Assembly (NCBI RefSeq): GCF_003697165.2
Contig: NZ_CP033092.2
Location: forward strand, 3,658,001 to 3,722,000
Length of the DNA stretch: 64,000 nt
Reading direction: 5' to 3'
Origin: Escherichia coli DSM 30083 = JCM 1649 = ATCC 11775
Lineage (GTDB): Bacteria > Pseudomonadota > Gammaproteobacteria > Enterobacterales > Enterobacteriaceae
Shown: one piece after another, positions 1-8,727 of the stretch
Position numbering within the stretch: position 1 is the stretch's first letter
How the letters are laid out: every line of letters begins with the position of its first letter
Position numbers and translations under genes: made by a program
Notes under the pieces: model-generated
The model's input: the letters and a program-made list of their open reading frames with translations, nothing else
Databases searched by the model: none
What the model was told of the DNA's origin: nothing

Positions 1-680
1 AGGTCGCGCCCGCCGGTGCCGATCAGTTGTGAAACGCCGCCACCAAATTCATGGATACGGACGCTCAATTCCTGGCTGCCGGTGCCAGATGCGCCAACAA
101 TACCGATGTTGCCGCGACGCACGGCGTTACCAAAGCAGAGCGCCGCGCCGTTGATAATCGCCGTGCCGCAGTCTGGCCCCATCATCAGCAGCCCTTTTTC
201 ATGGGCCAACTGTTTGAGCGCCAGTTCATCTTCAACTGAGACATTATCGGAAAACAGCATCACGTTGAGGTCATTTTGCAGCGCCTGACGCGCTTCGCGA
301 GCGGCAAACAGACCGTTGACCGAAATCACTGCCAGGTTACTTTCCGGGATATGCTTTTTGGCGCTGGCAATAGTGGCGTAACGCGCCTCGTGCGAGCCGC
401 TTTGCGCTTTGGTGTTGAACAGTTCTTCAATCTCCGCCAGCAACTGCTCGTTGTCCACACCCGATTTACCATTGATGACAATCATCAGGTCGCCGTTTTT
501 CGCCTGCTCCAGCTCCGGCGTCAGCAGTCCTAAATTCTTCAACACGCCTTTGTTCATTTCGGTCGCCATCGCCACAAATGCCTGCTCGACGCCGTCGAGT
601 TTATTTGCACGCGTGGAGATAGACATCAGCGAGACAGAATCAAAATAGGTATTCGGTTTAATGACTATTTTAACTGACAT
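1..680 (-). CDS. yahF: YahF, FdrA-like acyl-CoA synthetase subunit (partial)
   Basis: Only the N-terminal ~226 codons lie in the window; the 3' end runs off the left edge. The start is the ATG at 680, behind GGAGGG, and the protein begins MSVKIVIKPNTYFDS, which I recognise as E. coli YahF. The family resembles succinyl-CoA synthetase alpha/FdrA; a Rossmann-like stretch with GIVGASGTGSQ is visible. FdrA has been described as one subunit of the oxamate carbamoyltransferase of allantoin breakdown, so YahF may be a paralogous carbamoyl- or CoA-handling subunit (inference). Its first 11 bases overlap the end of yahE, indicating translational coupling in a yahDEF operon. Confidence 0.93.
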   Translation of the reverse strand, partial: MSVKIVIKPNTYFDSVSLMSISTRANKLDGVEQAFVAMATEMNKGVLKNLGLLTPELEQAKNGDLMIVINGKSGVDNEQLLAEIEELFNTKAQSGSHEARYATIASAKKHIPESNLAVISVNGLFAAREARQALQNDLNVMLFSDNVSVEDELALKQLAHEKGLLMMGPDCGTAIINGAALCFGNAVRRGNIGIVGASGTGSQELSVRIHEFGGGVSQLIGTGGRD

Positions 681-1533
681 AATTCCCTCCGTAGGTTTGA
701 CTCAGCGCACAACCATCGGCCATGCCATACAGCATGTCGCAGCCGGAACTGGAGCCAATATGTTTAATTTTTTCTATTGCCTGAGTTGCGTTCCCAGGGA
801 TGTCATAAATAATGTTGTGAATAAAACGATGAATATTTTCCCGGCAGCGTTGTTGTAATGCGGCTTCCAGCGTGATGGCACTTAATAACGTGGTATTATT
901 TCTGCCGCGTTGCAGACCGAGATAAAATTCCTCTTTGTATTTTTCCGCCGGATGTCCGGGAAGAAATAAAATAAGCGCCAGACCTGTTAAATAATCGTCG
1001 GCTGATGGCGTAAGGCCAATCCCTAAGCCCATCATACTGGCGACCGCTACGGCGATATTTTGTTTATCGTTTACGGCCTGAATAACTGCCCGTCGTTTAA
1101 TATGTAGTTCTTTATTTAACGCCTGATAAAACGGATTATCGCCGCGATAATTAAACAGGGTTTCATTTTCCCCCAGGTGCTGATGAATAATGTCGTGCCA
1201 CTGTTGCCAGGCGATAAGGTGAAAATTCAGAGCGGTCATTTGCAAGGTTGGGGACAGCCAACGCTGGCAATGACTCATCTCTATATGAAGATGTTGACCA
1301 ACCGTAATGCCTTGATCGTCAAACTGAACCTTATCACCATGCCGGAACAGACCATTAAAGTGAGTGAGTGCCAACCGACAACTGTTTGGCGCATTGTCGT
1401 ACTCTTCACAAAGCAGCGTCAGCAACTGCTGGCGAGCCGGGAGTGCGATATTTACCGCTCTGGCAAAGACCTGTTCAACCTGTCCTTGCCCCCGCTGCGC
1501 CAGAAAATCAGCATCCGCAGTTAGCGCCCACAC
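670..1533 (-). CDS. yahE: YahE, DUF2877 family protein
   Basis: This 287-residue protein matches E. coli YahE in length and sequence (ends GGNYVS). It belongs, from memory, to DUF2877, the family of YlbF. YlbF, together with YlbE and FdrA, has been assigned to the oxamate carbamoyltransferase. YahE next to the FdrA-like YahF therefore looks like part of a paralogous set; this is inference, and the substrate is unknown. A glycine-rich segment (MMGLGIGLTPSADDYLTG, about residues 165-185) is the most conserved-looking part. The gene overlaps yahF by 11 nt and follows yahD by 39 nt, so the three are probably cotranscribed. No signal peptide is visible, so it is likely cytoplasmic. Confidence 0.93.
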   Translation of the reverse strand: MWALTADADFLAQRGQGQVEQVFARAVNIALPARQQLLTLLCEEYDNAPNSCRLALTHFNGLFRHGDKVQFDDQGITVGQHLHIEMSHCQRWLSPTLQMTALNFHLIAWQQWHDIIHQHLGENETLFNYRGDNPFYQALNKELHIKRRAVIQAVNDKQNIAVAVASMMGLGIGLTPSADDYLTGLALILFLPGHPAEKYKEEFYLGLQRGRNNTTLLSAITLEAALQQRCRENIHRFIHNIIYDIPGNATQAIEKIKHIGSSSGCDMLYGMADGCALSQTYGGNYVS

Positions 1534-1572
1534 ACACCGTCTTTCTGGTGTGTTGATAGCAAGCCTCCCGGT

Positions 1573-2178
1573 TTATGCGCCTGCGGCAATCAGTAACTGC
1601 GCAATCTCTTCAAAGCCCCGTTCTCGCGCCAGTTCCAGCGGTGTTTTGCCATATTTATCCGTCAGATGCGGGCTGGCACCGTGTTCCAGTAATAACTGGA
1701 CAATCGCCTGCTGTTTAATCCCGCCATCATTAAGCACAATCGCTTCCAGTAGCGGCGTCCAGCCAACATGGTTGGTCTGGTTAACGTTAATCTCCGTATG
1801 CGCCAAAAGCTCTTTTACAATACTTAAATGGCCTTTTTCACAGGCAGGCGTCAGGCCGACACCGCCAAAACGGGTTACGCAATTAAGATCGGGTTTAGCC
1901 GGTAAAATAATTCGTAGTAGCGTTAAATCATCGTTCAGACAGCTAATTAAAAAAGGATTTAAACAGGTATGATCTTGTTTATTAATATTCGCTCCGGCGT
2001 CAATTAATGCCTGAACGCAAGCATATTGCTGATATAAACTTGCCAGCGTAATTGCCGTTTTCCCCTGACGATCGCAGGTATTAATATCGACACCCAGCGC
2101 AAGGCAGATTTTTACTTTATCGATATCCCCCTGTTGCGCAGCCAATAAATAGTCTGCAGGTAGATTTTTTATAGTCAT
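1573..2178 (-). CDS. yahD: YahD, ankyrin-repeat protein
   Basis: The product is 201 residues built almost entirely of ankyrin repeats: repeated units with the patterns GADINKQDHT, GVDINTCDRQGKTAI, NVNQTNHVGWTPLLEA and GASPHLTDKYGKTPLELA span roughly residues 10-195. Ankyrin arrays are protein-protein interaction scaffolds; no enzymatic domain and no export signal are seen. The ATG at 2178 is preceded by a short purine-rich site (AGGTGA). It is the first gene of yahDEF and diverges from yahC across about 257 nt that presumably hold both promoters. It is the E. coli YahD protein by sequence; its partner is unknown. Confidence 0.95.
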   Translation of the reverse strand: MTIKNLPADYLLAAQQGDIDKVKICLALGVDINTCDRQGKTAITLASLYQQYACVQALIDAGANINKQDHTCLNPFLISCLNDDLTLLRIILPAKPDLNCVTRFGGVGLTPACEKGHLSIVKELLAHTEINVNQTNHVGWTPLLEAIVLNDGGIKQQAIVQLLLEHGASPHLTDKYGKTPLELARERGFEEIAQLLIAAGA

Positions 2179-2435
2179 TCACATTCACCTGGTTTTTGTG
2201 GCTGTTTTCGATGAATTGAGAATAGCAACGATAATCTGATAAAAGAACCCGCTTAAATTTAATTCGCCGTATTTCGCCTTTTTGTTGAATGATGTTCAAC
2301 AATCTTTTCGCCGTGTGCGGTAGTGCAATATTTGTTTCTTTGACCCGATACCCTTTCACTCAATCAGGTTTTATTTCTCTATAGTCTGCACATGTAAGAG
2401 TAGCTTTCGTCCATGTCTAACCAGAGGGGAACAAG

Positions 2436-2933
2436 ATGAACGGACTCACGGCAACGGGTGTCACCGTCGGTATTTGTGCAGGGCTTTGGCAGTTAGTGTC
2501 TTCACATGTCGGGCTCTCTCAGGGATGGGAATTATTAGGAACCATTGGCTTCGTCGCCTTTTGCAGTTTTTATGCCGCAGGCGGCGGTAAATCGGGGTTT
2601 ATCAAAAGCCTGGCGGTTAATTATTCCGGGATGGTGTGGGCGTTTTTCGCCGCGCTGGCTGCCGGTTGGCTGGCCCCGGTGAGTGGACTGTCCGCGTTCT
2701 GGGCGAGCGTGATTACGACTGTACCCTTCTCGGCGGTGGTGGTCTGGCAAGGGCGTTTCTGGTTACTGTCTTTTATTCCCGGAGGCTTTCTCGGCATGAC
2801 GCTATTTTTTGCCAGCGGGATGAACTGGACGGTGACATTACTGGGTTTTCTGGCGGGTAACTGCGTGGGGATAATTTCAGAATACGGCGGACAAAAATTA
2901 AGCGAAGCGACGACCAAAAGCGACGGGTATTAA
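2436..2933 (+). CDS. yahC: YahC, inner-membrane protein (DUF1097 family)
   Basis: This 165-residue protein is highly hydrophobic, with about five predicted membrane helices (starting at TGVTVGICAGLWQLV near residue 6, then around 30-45, 60-80, 85-125 and 130-150). It is YahC of E. coli, placed in DUF1097; no function has been established. The start ATG at 2436 follows GAGGGGAAC, a good ribosome-binding site. It is transcribed toward yahB, 91 nt downstream, and diverges from yahD. A transport or membrane-accessory role is plausible but not shown by any motif. Confidence 0.93.
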   Translation: MNGLTATGVTVGICAGLWQLVSSHVGLSQGWELLGTIGFVAFCSFYAAGGGKSGFIKSLAVNYSGMVWAFFAALAAGWLAPVSGLSAFWASVITTVPFSAVVVWQGRFWLLSFIPGGFLGMTLFFASGMNWTVTLLGFLAGNCVGIISEYGGQKLSEATTKSDGY

Positions 2934-3024
2934 AAGTTATTCAAAAATGATTATCCATCTTTAATGGATACCTCTACAGTCATGGCTGGAGAAATTCAGA
3001 ATCGAAAATGGCGGGAGCGAGTCG

Positions 3025-3957
3025 ATGAACTCAATTTTTACCGAAGAGAATCTGTTGGCATTTACTACCGCTGCGCGTTTTGGCAGCTTCAGTAAAGCCG
3101 CAGAAGAGTTGGGTTTAACCACTTCCGCCATTAGCTACACCATTAAACGTATGGAAACAGGGCTGGATGTGGTGCTGTTCACTCGCAGTACCCGCAGCAT
3201 TGAGTTAACGGAGTCCGGGCGTTATTTTTTCCGCAAAGCTACCGACCTGCTGAATGATTTTCACGCCATTAAACGCAGTATCGATACTATTTCGCAGGGC
3301 ATAGAAGCGCGTGTGCGCATTTGTATTAATCAGCTGCTTTATACGCCCAAACACACCGCGCGCTTATTACAGGTGCTGAAAAAGCAGTTTCCTACCTGCC
3401 AGATTACCGTGACGACCGAAGTGTATAACGGCGTCTGGGATGCGATTATTAATAATCAGGCAAATATCGCCATCGGCGCGCCCGACACGCTGCTGGACGG
3501 CGGCGGCATTGATTACACGGAGATTGGCGCGATTCGCTGGGCTTTTGCCATCGCCCCGGATCACCCATTAGCCTTTGTGCCGGAGCCGATCGCCGAAAGC
3601 CAGCTGCGTCTCTACCCTAATATCATGGTGGAGGACACCGCGCATACGATTAATAAAAAAGTGGGCTGGTTGCTGCATGGGCAGGAGTCAATTCTGGTGC
3701 CAGATTTCAACACCAAATGTCAGTGCCAGATTTTAGGTGAAGGAATTGGTTTTTTGCCGGATTACATGGTCCGTGAGGCGATGGCGCAATCCTTGCTGGT
3801 TACCCGACAAATCCATAACCCGCGCCAGGATTCACGCATGTTACTCGCAACCCAGCACTCTGCCACCGGTCAGGTGACGCAGTGGATTAAAAAACAATTT
3901 GCGCCAAATGGCATATTAACGGGGATCTATCAGGATTTACTGCATCGGGAGAATTAA
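3025..3957 (+). CDS. yahB: YahB, LysR-type transcriptional regulator
   Basis: The 310-residue product has the N-terminal LysR winged helix-turn-helix (about residues 5-65, with AAEELGLTTSAISYTIKRME as recognition region) and a C-terminal effector-binding domain. It corresponds to E. coli YahB. The start ATG at 3025 sits after GGCGGGAGCGAG. It lies 91 nt downstream of yahC in the same direction and converges with pdeL, whose stop is only 41 nt away. The inducer and targets are unknown; the neighbouring yah genes are natural candidates by proximity, which is inference only. Confidence 0.93.
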   Translation: MNSIFTEENLLAFTTAARFGSFSKAAEELGLTTSAISYTIKRMETGLDVVLFTRSTRSIELTESGRYFFRKATDLLNDFHAIKRSIDTISQGIEARVRICINQLLYTPKHTARLLQVLKKQFPTCQITVTTEVYNGVWDAIINNQANIAIGAPDTLLDGGGIDYTEIGAIRWAFAIAPDHPLAFVPEPIAESQLRLYPNIMVEDTAHTINKKVGWLLHGQESILVPDFNTKCQCQILGEGIGFLPDYMVREAMAQSLLVTRQIHNPRQDSRMLLATQHSATGQVTQWIKKQFAPNGILTGIYQDLLHREN

Positions 3958-3998
3958 TCGCTGCCAACCTCCCGATGCGCTGTGAATAGCGGTTTACA

Positions 3999-5087
3999 TC
4001 AACCACCTGCTTTCATTACCCATTCAGAGATAAATTTATTACCCGGTACTGGCGGAGAGTACAAATAGCCCTGTAAAAAGTGAACGCCTTTACCGATCAT
4101 TAAATCCGCCTGCTCCTGGGTTTCTACCCCTTCCGCCACGATACTCAGACCAGGCTTACGCGCCAGTTCGACAATATTGTCCACAATATGACCGGAGATT
4201 TCATCGACACTCGCCATTTGCACAAACGACTTGTCAATTTTAATAAAATCGACCGGGAACGCCTGCAAGTAACGATAGGTCGCATAACCCGTACCAAAGT
4301 CATCCAGCGCAAAAGTAATATTGTGCTGATGAAGGCTGTCAAATATCGCTCTGGCTTCTGGCGTTACCGGAATAGGATTACGTTCCGTCAGCTCAAGAAC
4401 CAGCTTGATTTTATCGTTACCTAATTTCTTAACCAGGTTCAGACACTCTTTTTCAAATCCCGCAGCCAAAAAACAGCCCGCCGAGACGTTGATACCAATA
4501 TGGAAATTGTCCGGCAGCAAATGTTTTACCGGCATCAGAATATCCGCAGTCTGTTTCATCAGCTGGCGAGTCATTATGACAATAAGACCGGATGACTCCG
4601 CCAGAGGAATAAACTGATCCGGTGGGATCATTCCCGTTTGTGGATGTTCCCAGCGGACAAGCACTTCACAGCCCGTCAGTACCCCAGTCTGCGCGCAGAA
4701 AACCGGTTGGATCCACGGTTTAAACTCGTGGTTTTCCAACGCCAGACTGATGGCTTCAGGCGTGACGATATGGTGATAGTGATTATCATTAATATATTTG
4801 TGACTATTATTACCCGTGGCGGATATGATCTCCGGATTGTACTGAAAGAAAATATCCCGCCAGAAAGTAATATCGCTCTGAATCCCCAGTTTCTCAAAGA
4901 GCTGTTTCTTTTGATGTGAAATGGTCTTTGCACTGCGATTTCTGTACTGTGATATTTCTGTTACAGACATTCCCTGCATCAGCAGCTTGAGTAGCAGTCG
5001 TTCTTTCTCGGATACGCTACCAGGCAATGACAAATGAACCGTTGTACCGAACTCTTGCAGAAAAACACGAAAATCACATGAATTCAT
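3999..5087 (-). CDS. pdeL: PdeL (YahA), LuxR-type HTH / EAL c-di-GMP phosphodiesterase
   Basis: A 362-residue protein joins an N-terminal LuxR/FixJ-type helix-turn-helix (about residues 25-85, LMQGMSVTEISQYRNRSAKT) to a C-terminal EAL domain (about 110-355). The EAL signature is present as EVLVRWEHP, with NVSAG, ELTER, DDFGTGYA and AEGVETQEQ motifs, so the catalytic set for cyclic-di-GMP hydrolysis looks intact. E. coli PdeL (formerly YahA) is known to act both as phosphodiesterase and as transcription factor on its own promoter. I chose the ATG at 5087, giving MNSCDFRVF as in K-12; an ATG two codons upstream is also in frame. The large upstream intergenic region fits an autoregulated gene. 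Confidence 0.95.
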   Translation of the reverse strand: MNSCDFRVFLQEFGTTVHLSLPGSVSEKERLLLKLLMQGMSVTEISQYRNRSAKTISHQKKQLFEKLGIQSDITFWRDIFFQYNPEIISATGNNSHKYINDNHYHHIVTPEAISLALENHEFKPWIQPVFCAQTGVLTGCEVLVRWEHPQTGMIPPDQFIPLAESSGLIVIMTRQLMKQTADILMPVKHLLPDNFHIGINVSAGCFLAAGFEKECLNLVKKLGNDKIKLVLELTERNPIPVTPEARAIFDSLHQHNITFALDDFGTGYATYRYLQAFPVDFIKIDKSFVQMASVDEISGHIVDNIVELARKPGLSIVAEGVETQEQADLMIGKGVHFLQGYLYSPPVPGNKFISEWVMKAGG

Positions 5088-5093
5088 GAACAC

Positions 5094-5920
5094 ACCTTTT
5101 ATCTTTTATCGCTGTTCAGTATGAGTGATTACCTGTGGATTCCTGAGCACACATAAGGGGTAACCATAAACATTAGCGATGCCATACGTATAACATCCCA
5201 CATCACTATCAAGAAGATTATCTTTACCTCTGATGCTCGCTCAAAAACAGTTACGCTAAATACCTTAAAAAGGTAATCACAAGTCAAACTCAGGAGATAA
5301 TCACGCAAGAATGCAATATTAAAATTCAGATACTCATTTTTGGTAATAAAGAAGTAGTTGGACTATTTCGATATTTATAATTTCCCACTACGTATTGACG
5401 CCCATTCATGAGTAAAGGCGCATTATATGAATTTAACAATCCAGATCAACTGAAAATACCTCAACCTCATAAACACATAGCGTCAACATTCAATGACATA
5501 ATGAGTAAAGATGTTGGTTATGCATACACGTCATTACTCTATGCCTATCCCTTAACAACCTGCTTCTTAAGACTGAATCCATTCAGCAATAGATAGCCAA
5601 CATTATAACAATGACAATAAAAACAATATTTAAAACAATCGATAAAATATCAGACACAGACAATTAAACCTTAAACAACAAACAGTTACATTGATTTTAG
5701 TTGATTTGCGCTACGCGTTCCCCATGAATAAAGCGTCATTTCAAATTAGCACCAATATTTACATTAAATAAGACTAAGCTTATTGAACATTCACAACAGT
5801 CCAAACGTAGGTTTTGGGCTTCAATAGTTCTTTTCTTTTTTATTATCTGTTGCCTGGCAATCATCAATCGATACTAAGGGCTTAACTGTACACAGATATA
5901 ACGTATCAAGAGGTAAGAGA
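5094..5920. other. Intergenic region between pdeL and betT
   Basis: About 830 bases with no convincing gene. The sequence is AT-rich and must hold the pdeL promoter and the PdeL/H-NS type control sites, but I cannot place them with confidence. A 62-codon open frame at 5408-5596 lacks a good ribosome-binding site and any recognisable feature. Confidence 0.6.
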
Positions 5921-5950
5921 AACCGCGCCATATGCAGACATGGCGCGGTT
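5921..5950 (-). terminator. Hairpin terminator of betT
   Basis: An 11-bp GC-rich perfect stem (AACCGCGCCAT at 5921-5931 pairing with ATGGCGCGGTT at 5940-5950) lies 15 nt beyond the betT stop. On the minus strand it is followed by a pyrimidine-rich stretch (TCTCTTACC) rather than a full U-run, so it is a probable but not canonical intrinsic terminator. Confidence 0.7.
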
Positions 5951-5964
5951 TTATGCAATAACAA

Positions 5965-7998
5965 TCACGAGTCCGGGAACATCACGCTATGGCCCGGCGC
6001 TTCACGATGGAGATGGATAAAGTTAAGGTGCCGCTCGTACTGGTCGAGAATATCGGTGATCACCTGCTCTTTGCTGTAGTCCATCAGGTCGTTGCCCTGG
6101 CTGCCTTCTAACAGGAAGGTTTCCAGCCGGTAGTAGGTCGATTTCCCGCTACGTGCGCGGTAGGTAAAGCCCGGCACTGAATATTGCTGCGGCCAAATCT
6201 GATAGACAAAGTTCTGCTCTTCGCCCATATGCACCAACAAATCCAGATGCCCCAACTGTTGTCCCTCTTCCGGCGGCAGGTTTTTTAGCTCCACGTACGC
6301 GCCGCGCAACCGCAGTTCCTGCGCCACTTCTTCCATTGCAGGATAACAGACCGTCTCCATCATCTGTTTAGTGTAACGCGTGCCCGGATAATTCATCAGG
6401 CGCGAGAGACGTTTTTTCCAGCTCAGGCGATCCTGAAGCCCCAGCGGTCGCGGCGCGGTATCGCGGTTGGCACTTTCACGGCGGTAATCTTCTACCTTCA
6501 GAGATTTATACAACCCCGCCATCACGAAGAAGATCACAAAGCTGAACGGCAGGCCCATAATCACCGTGGTGTTTTGCAGCGCGGATATCCCGTTGGTCAT
6601 CAGCATGCCTAGCGTCAGCAGGCCAATCGCCACCGACCAGAAGACGCGCAGCCAGCCGGGTGCGTCGCTGTTGATATCTTTAAGCTGCGAGGTGAAATTC
6701 CCCAGCACCAACGCACCGGAGTCCGCCGAGGTCACATAAAACAGCAGGCCAGTAATGGTGGCGACGGAGGCGCTAAAGGTAAACGCCGGATACTGCGCCA
6801 GCAGGCTGTAGAAGCCGCGCTCCGGATGGACCATCGCTTCCTCGGCAAATGCAGCGCCGCCGTGGATGATTTCATACAGCGCGCTATTGCCGAATACCGA
6901 GAGCCATAACAGCGTGAAGGTAAACGGAATAATCAACGTGCCCAGCACGAACTGGCGAATGGTACGCCCACGCGAGATACGCGCCAGGAACAAGCCGACA
7001 AACGGCGACCATGCCACCCACCATGCCCAGAAGAAGAGCGTCCAGTTATTCATCCACTCAACCGGACGGTCGAAGGCAAAACTGTTGAGCGTCATGCCCA
7101 TAAAGCGATTCACATAGTCGCCAACATTCAGCACCAGTGCATTAAGCAGGAACGAGGTGTCGCCCATAAACAACACGAACAGGATCAATCCCAGCGCCAG
7201 CGCAACGTTGAGTTCCGATAACACGCGAATGCCCTTATCGACACCGGATGTCACCGAGATAGTGGCGATGATCACCGACAAGGCGATCAGTGCCGCTTTC
7301 GCCGCCATCGAATCGGGAATATCAAACAGCACGCTCAAGCCATAGTTAAGCTGTACCACACCGATACCGAGCGTAGTGGCAATACCGAAGATGGTGCCGA
7401 TCACCGCAGCAATATCCACTGAGTGACCTATCGGCCCGTTAATCCGTTTACCGAAGATCGGGTACAGCGCCGAGCGGATAGTGAGCGGCAAATTATAACG
7501 ATAGCTAAAGTATCCGAGCGCCATGCCCATCAGCGCATACATCGACCAGCCGGTTAAGCCGTAGTGAAACAGCGTCCAGACCATCGCCTGACGCGCGGCC
7601 TCAATCGTCTGTCCCGCGCCTTCCGGCGGCTGCATATACTGCGTTACCGGTTCGGCTACGGAGAAGAACATCAGGTCGATACCGATCCCGGCAGCAAACA
7701 GCATCGCCGCCCAACTCAGCAGACTGAATTCCGGTTTTGATTGTTCTGGCCCGAGCTTCACCGAACCAAAACGCGAACAAGCGATACAGACTACAAAGAC
7801 AATATAGAGCGTTGCCGCCAGCAGATAGTACCAACCGAAGGTTTTAGAGACCCAGTCCAGCGTGCGGCCAATCCACAGGGCCGAGAAGTCGCGAAACAGG
7901 ATCGTTGTCAGGGAAAACAACAAAATCAGTCCGGCGGAAGTGTAAAACACCACCGGATTGATTTTGTCCTTTTCCCTGCTGTGTGAAAGGTCTGTCAT
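5965..7998 (-). CDS. betT: BetT, high-affinity choline transporter (BCCT family)
   Basis: This is a 677-residue BCCT-family transporter that imports choline, driven by the proton motive force, for conversion to glycine betaine under osmotic stress. Twelve hydrophobic segments occupy about residues 15-500, and the BCCT-typical tryptophan-rich stretch WTLFFWAWWVAWSPFVGLF is visible near residue 325. A long hydrophilic C-terminal tail (about 510-677) is characteristic of BetT and is known to take part in osmotic sensing. The gene diverges from betIBA, sharing a 128-nt control region with the BetI operator. Length and sequence are those of E. coli BetT and nothing is truncated. Confidence 0.97.
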   Translation of the reverse strand: MTDLSHSREKDKINPVVFYTSAGLILLFSLTTILFRDFSALWIGRTLDWVSKTFGWYYLLAATLYIVFVVCIACSRFGSVKLGPEQSKPEFSLLSWAAMLFAAGIGIDLMFFSVAEPVTQYMQPPEGAGQTIEAARQAMVWTLFHYGLTGWSMYALMGMALGYFSYRYNLPLTIRSALYPIFGKRINGPIGHSVDIAAVIGTIFGIATTLGIGVVQLNYGLSVLFDIPDSMAAKAALIALSVIIATISVTSGVDKGIRVLSELNVALALGLILFVLFMGDTSFLLNALVLNVGDYVNRFMGMTLNSFAFDRPVEWMNNWTLFFWAWWVAWSPFVGLFLARISRGRTIRQFVLGTLIIPFTFTLLWLSVFGNSALYEIIHGGAAFAEEAMVHPERGFYSLLAQYPAFTFSASVATITGLLFYVTSADSGALVLGNFTSQLKDINSDAPGWLRVFWSVAIGLLTLGMLMTNGISALQNTTVIMGLPFSFVIFFVMAGLYKSLKVEDYRRESANRDTAPRPLGLQDRLSWKKRLSRLMNYPGTRYTKQMMETVCYPAMEEVAQELRLRGAYVELKNLPPEEGQQLGHLDLLVHMGEEQNFVYQIWPQQYSVPGFTYRARSGKSTYYRLETFLLEGSQGNDLMDYSKEQVITDILDQYERHLNFIHLHREAPGHSVMFPDS

Positions 7999-8059
7999 CC
8001 AGTATCCCCACTGTTATTGTTACCATTTAAAATCAAATTAGTAACAATTAAGACACATT

Positions 8060-8083
8060 TTATATTGAACGTCCAATCAATAA
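8060..8083. promoter_or_regulatory. Probable BetI operator in the betT-betI divergent promoter
   Basis: The sequence ATTGAACGTCCAATCAAT (8064-8081) forms an imperfect dyad (ATTGA ... TCAAT) within a larger near-palindrome TTATA...AATAA in the middle of the 128-nt gap between betT and betI. BetI is known to repress both transcripts from this interval, with choline as inducer; ArcA also acts here. The exact operator limits are my inference from the symmetry. Confidence 0.6.
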
Positions 8084-8126
8084 CCGCTTTAATAGATAAA
8101 CAACGCTGATTAATGGAGTGGCGAAA

Positions 8127-8714
8127 ATGCCCAAATTGGGGATGCAGTCGATCCGGCGCAGACAACTGATCGACGCCACGCTGGAAGCAATAAATGAAGT
8201 GGGCATGCACGATGCAACGATCGCGCAGATCGCCCGCCGTGCAGGCGTTTCTACGGGGATCATCAGCCACTATTTCAGGGACAAAAATGGTCTGCTGGAA
8301 GCAACCATGCGCGATATCACCAGTCAGCTGCGTGACGCGGTTTTGAATCGATTACATGCACTTCCGCAGGGCAGTGCAGAGCTGCGATTACAGGCGATTG
8401 TTGGCGGAAACTTCGATGAAACCCAGGTGAGCAGTGCGGCGATGAAAGCCTGGCTGGCCTTCTGGGCCAGCAGTATGCATCAGCCGATGCTCTATCGCTT
8501 GCAGCAGGTCAGTAGCCGCCGCTTATTGTCGAATCTGGTGAGCGAATTTCGCCGCGAGTTACCGCGCCAACAGGCACAGGAAGCGGGCTACGGCCTTGCC
8601 GCGCTAATTGACGGATTATGGCTGCGCGCGGCACTGAGCGGCAAAGCGCTGGATAAACCTCTCGCACACTCGCTGACCCGTCACTTTATTACTCAGCATT
8701 TACCCACCGATTAA
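8127..8714 (+). CDS. betI: BetI, TetR-family choline-responsive repressor
   Basis: The 195-residue protein has the TetR helix-turn-helix near its N terminus (about residues 10-57: MHDATIAQIARRAGVSTGII) and an alpha-helical ligand domain. BetI represses the divergent bet transcripts and is relieved by choline. I chose the ATG at 8127 (MPKLGMQSIRRR, the K-12 start), which has GGAG 8 nt upstream; an in-frame start at 8118 would add three residues. Only 13 nt separate it from betB, so betIBA is one operon. Confidence 0.96.
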   Translation: MPKLGMQSIRRRQLIDATLEAINEVGMHDATIAQIARRAGVSTGIISHYFRDKNGLLEATMRDITSQLRDAVLNRLHALPQGSAELRLQAIVGGNFDETQVSSAAMKAWLAFWASSMHQPMLYRLQQVSSRRLLSNLVSEFRRELPRQQAQEAGYGLAALIDGLWLRAALSGKALDKPLAHSLTRHFITQHLPTD

Positions 8715-8727
8715 CCGAGGAAACGTG

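Noticed and set aside
2117..2359. 80-codon minus-strand ORF overlapping the start of yahD
   Set aside because: It overlaps yahD in another frame and spans the yahC/yahD promoter region; no supporting signal.
5408..5596. 62-codon + strand ORF between pdeL and betT
   Set aside because: No ribosome-binding site, no family resemblance, and the same interval in K-12 is treated as non-coding.
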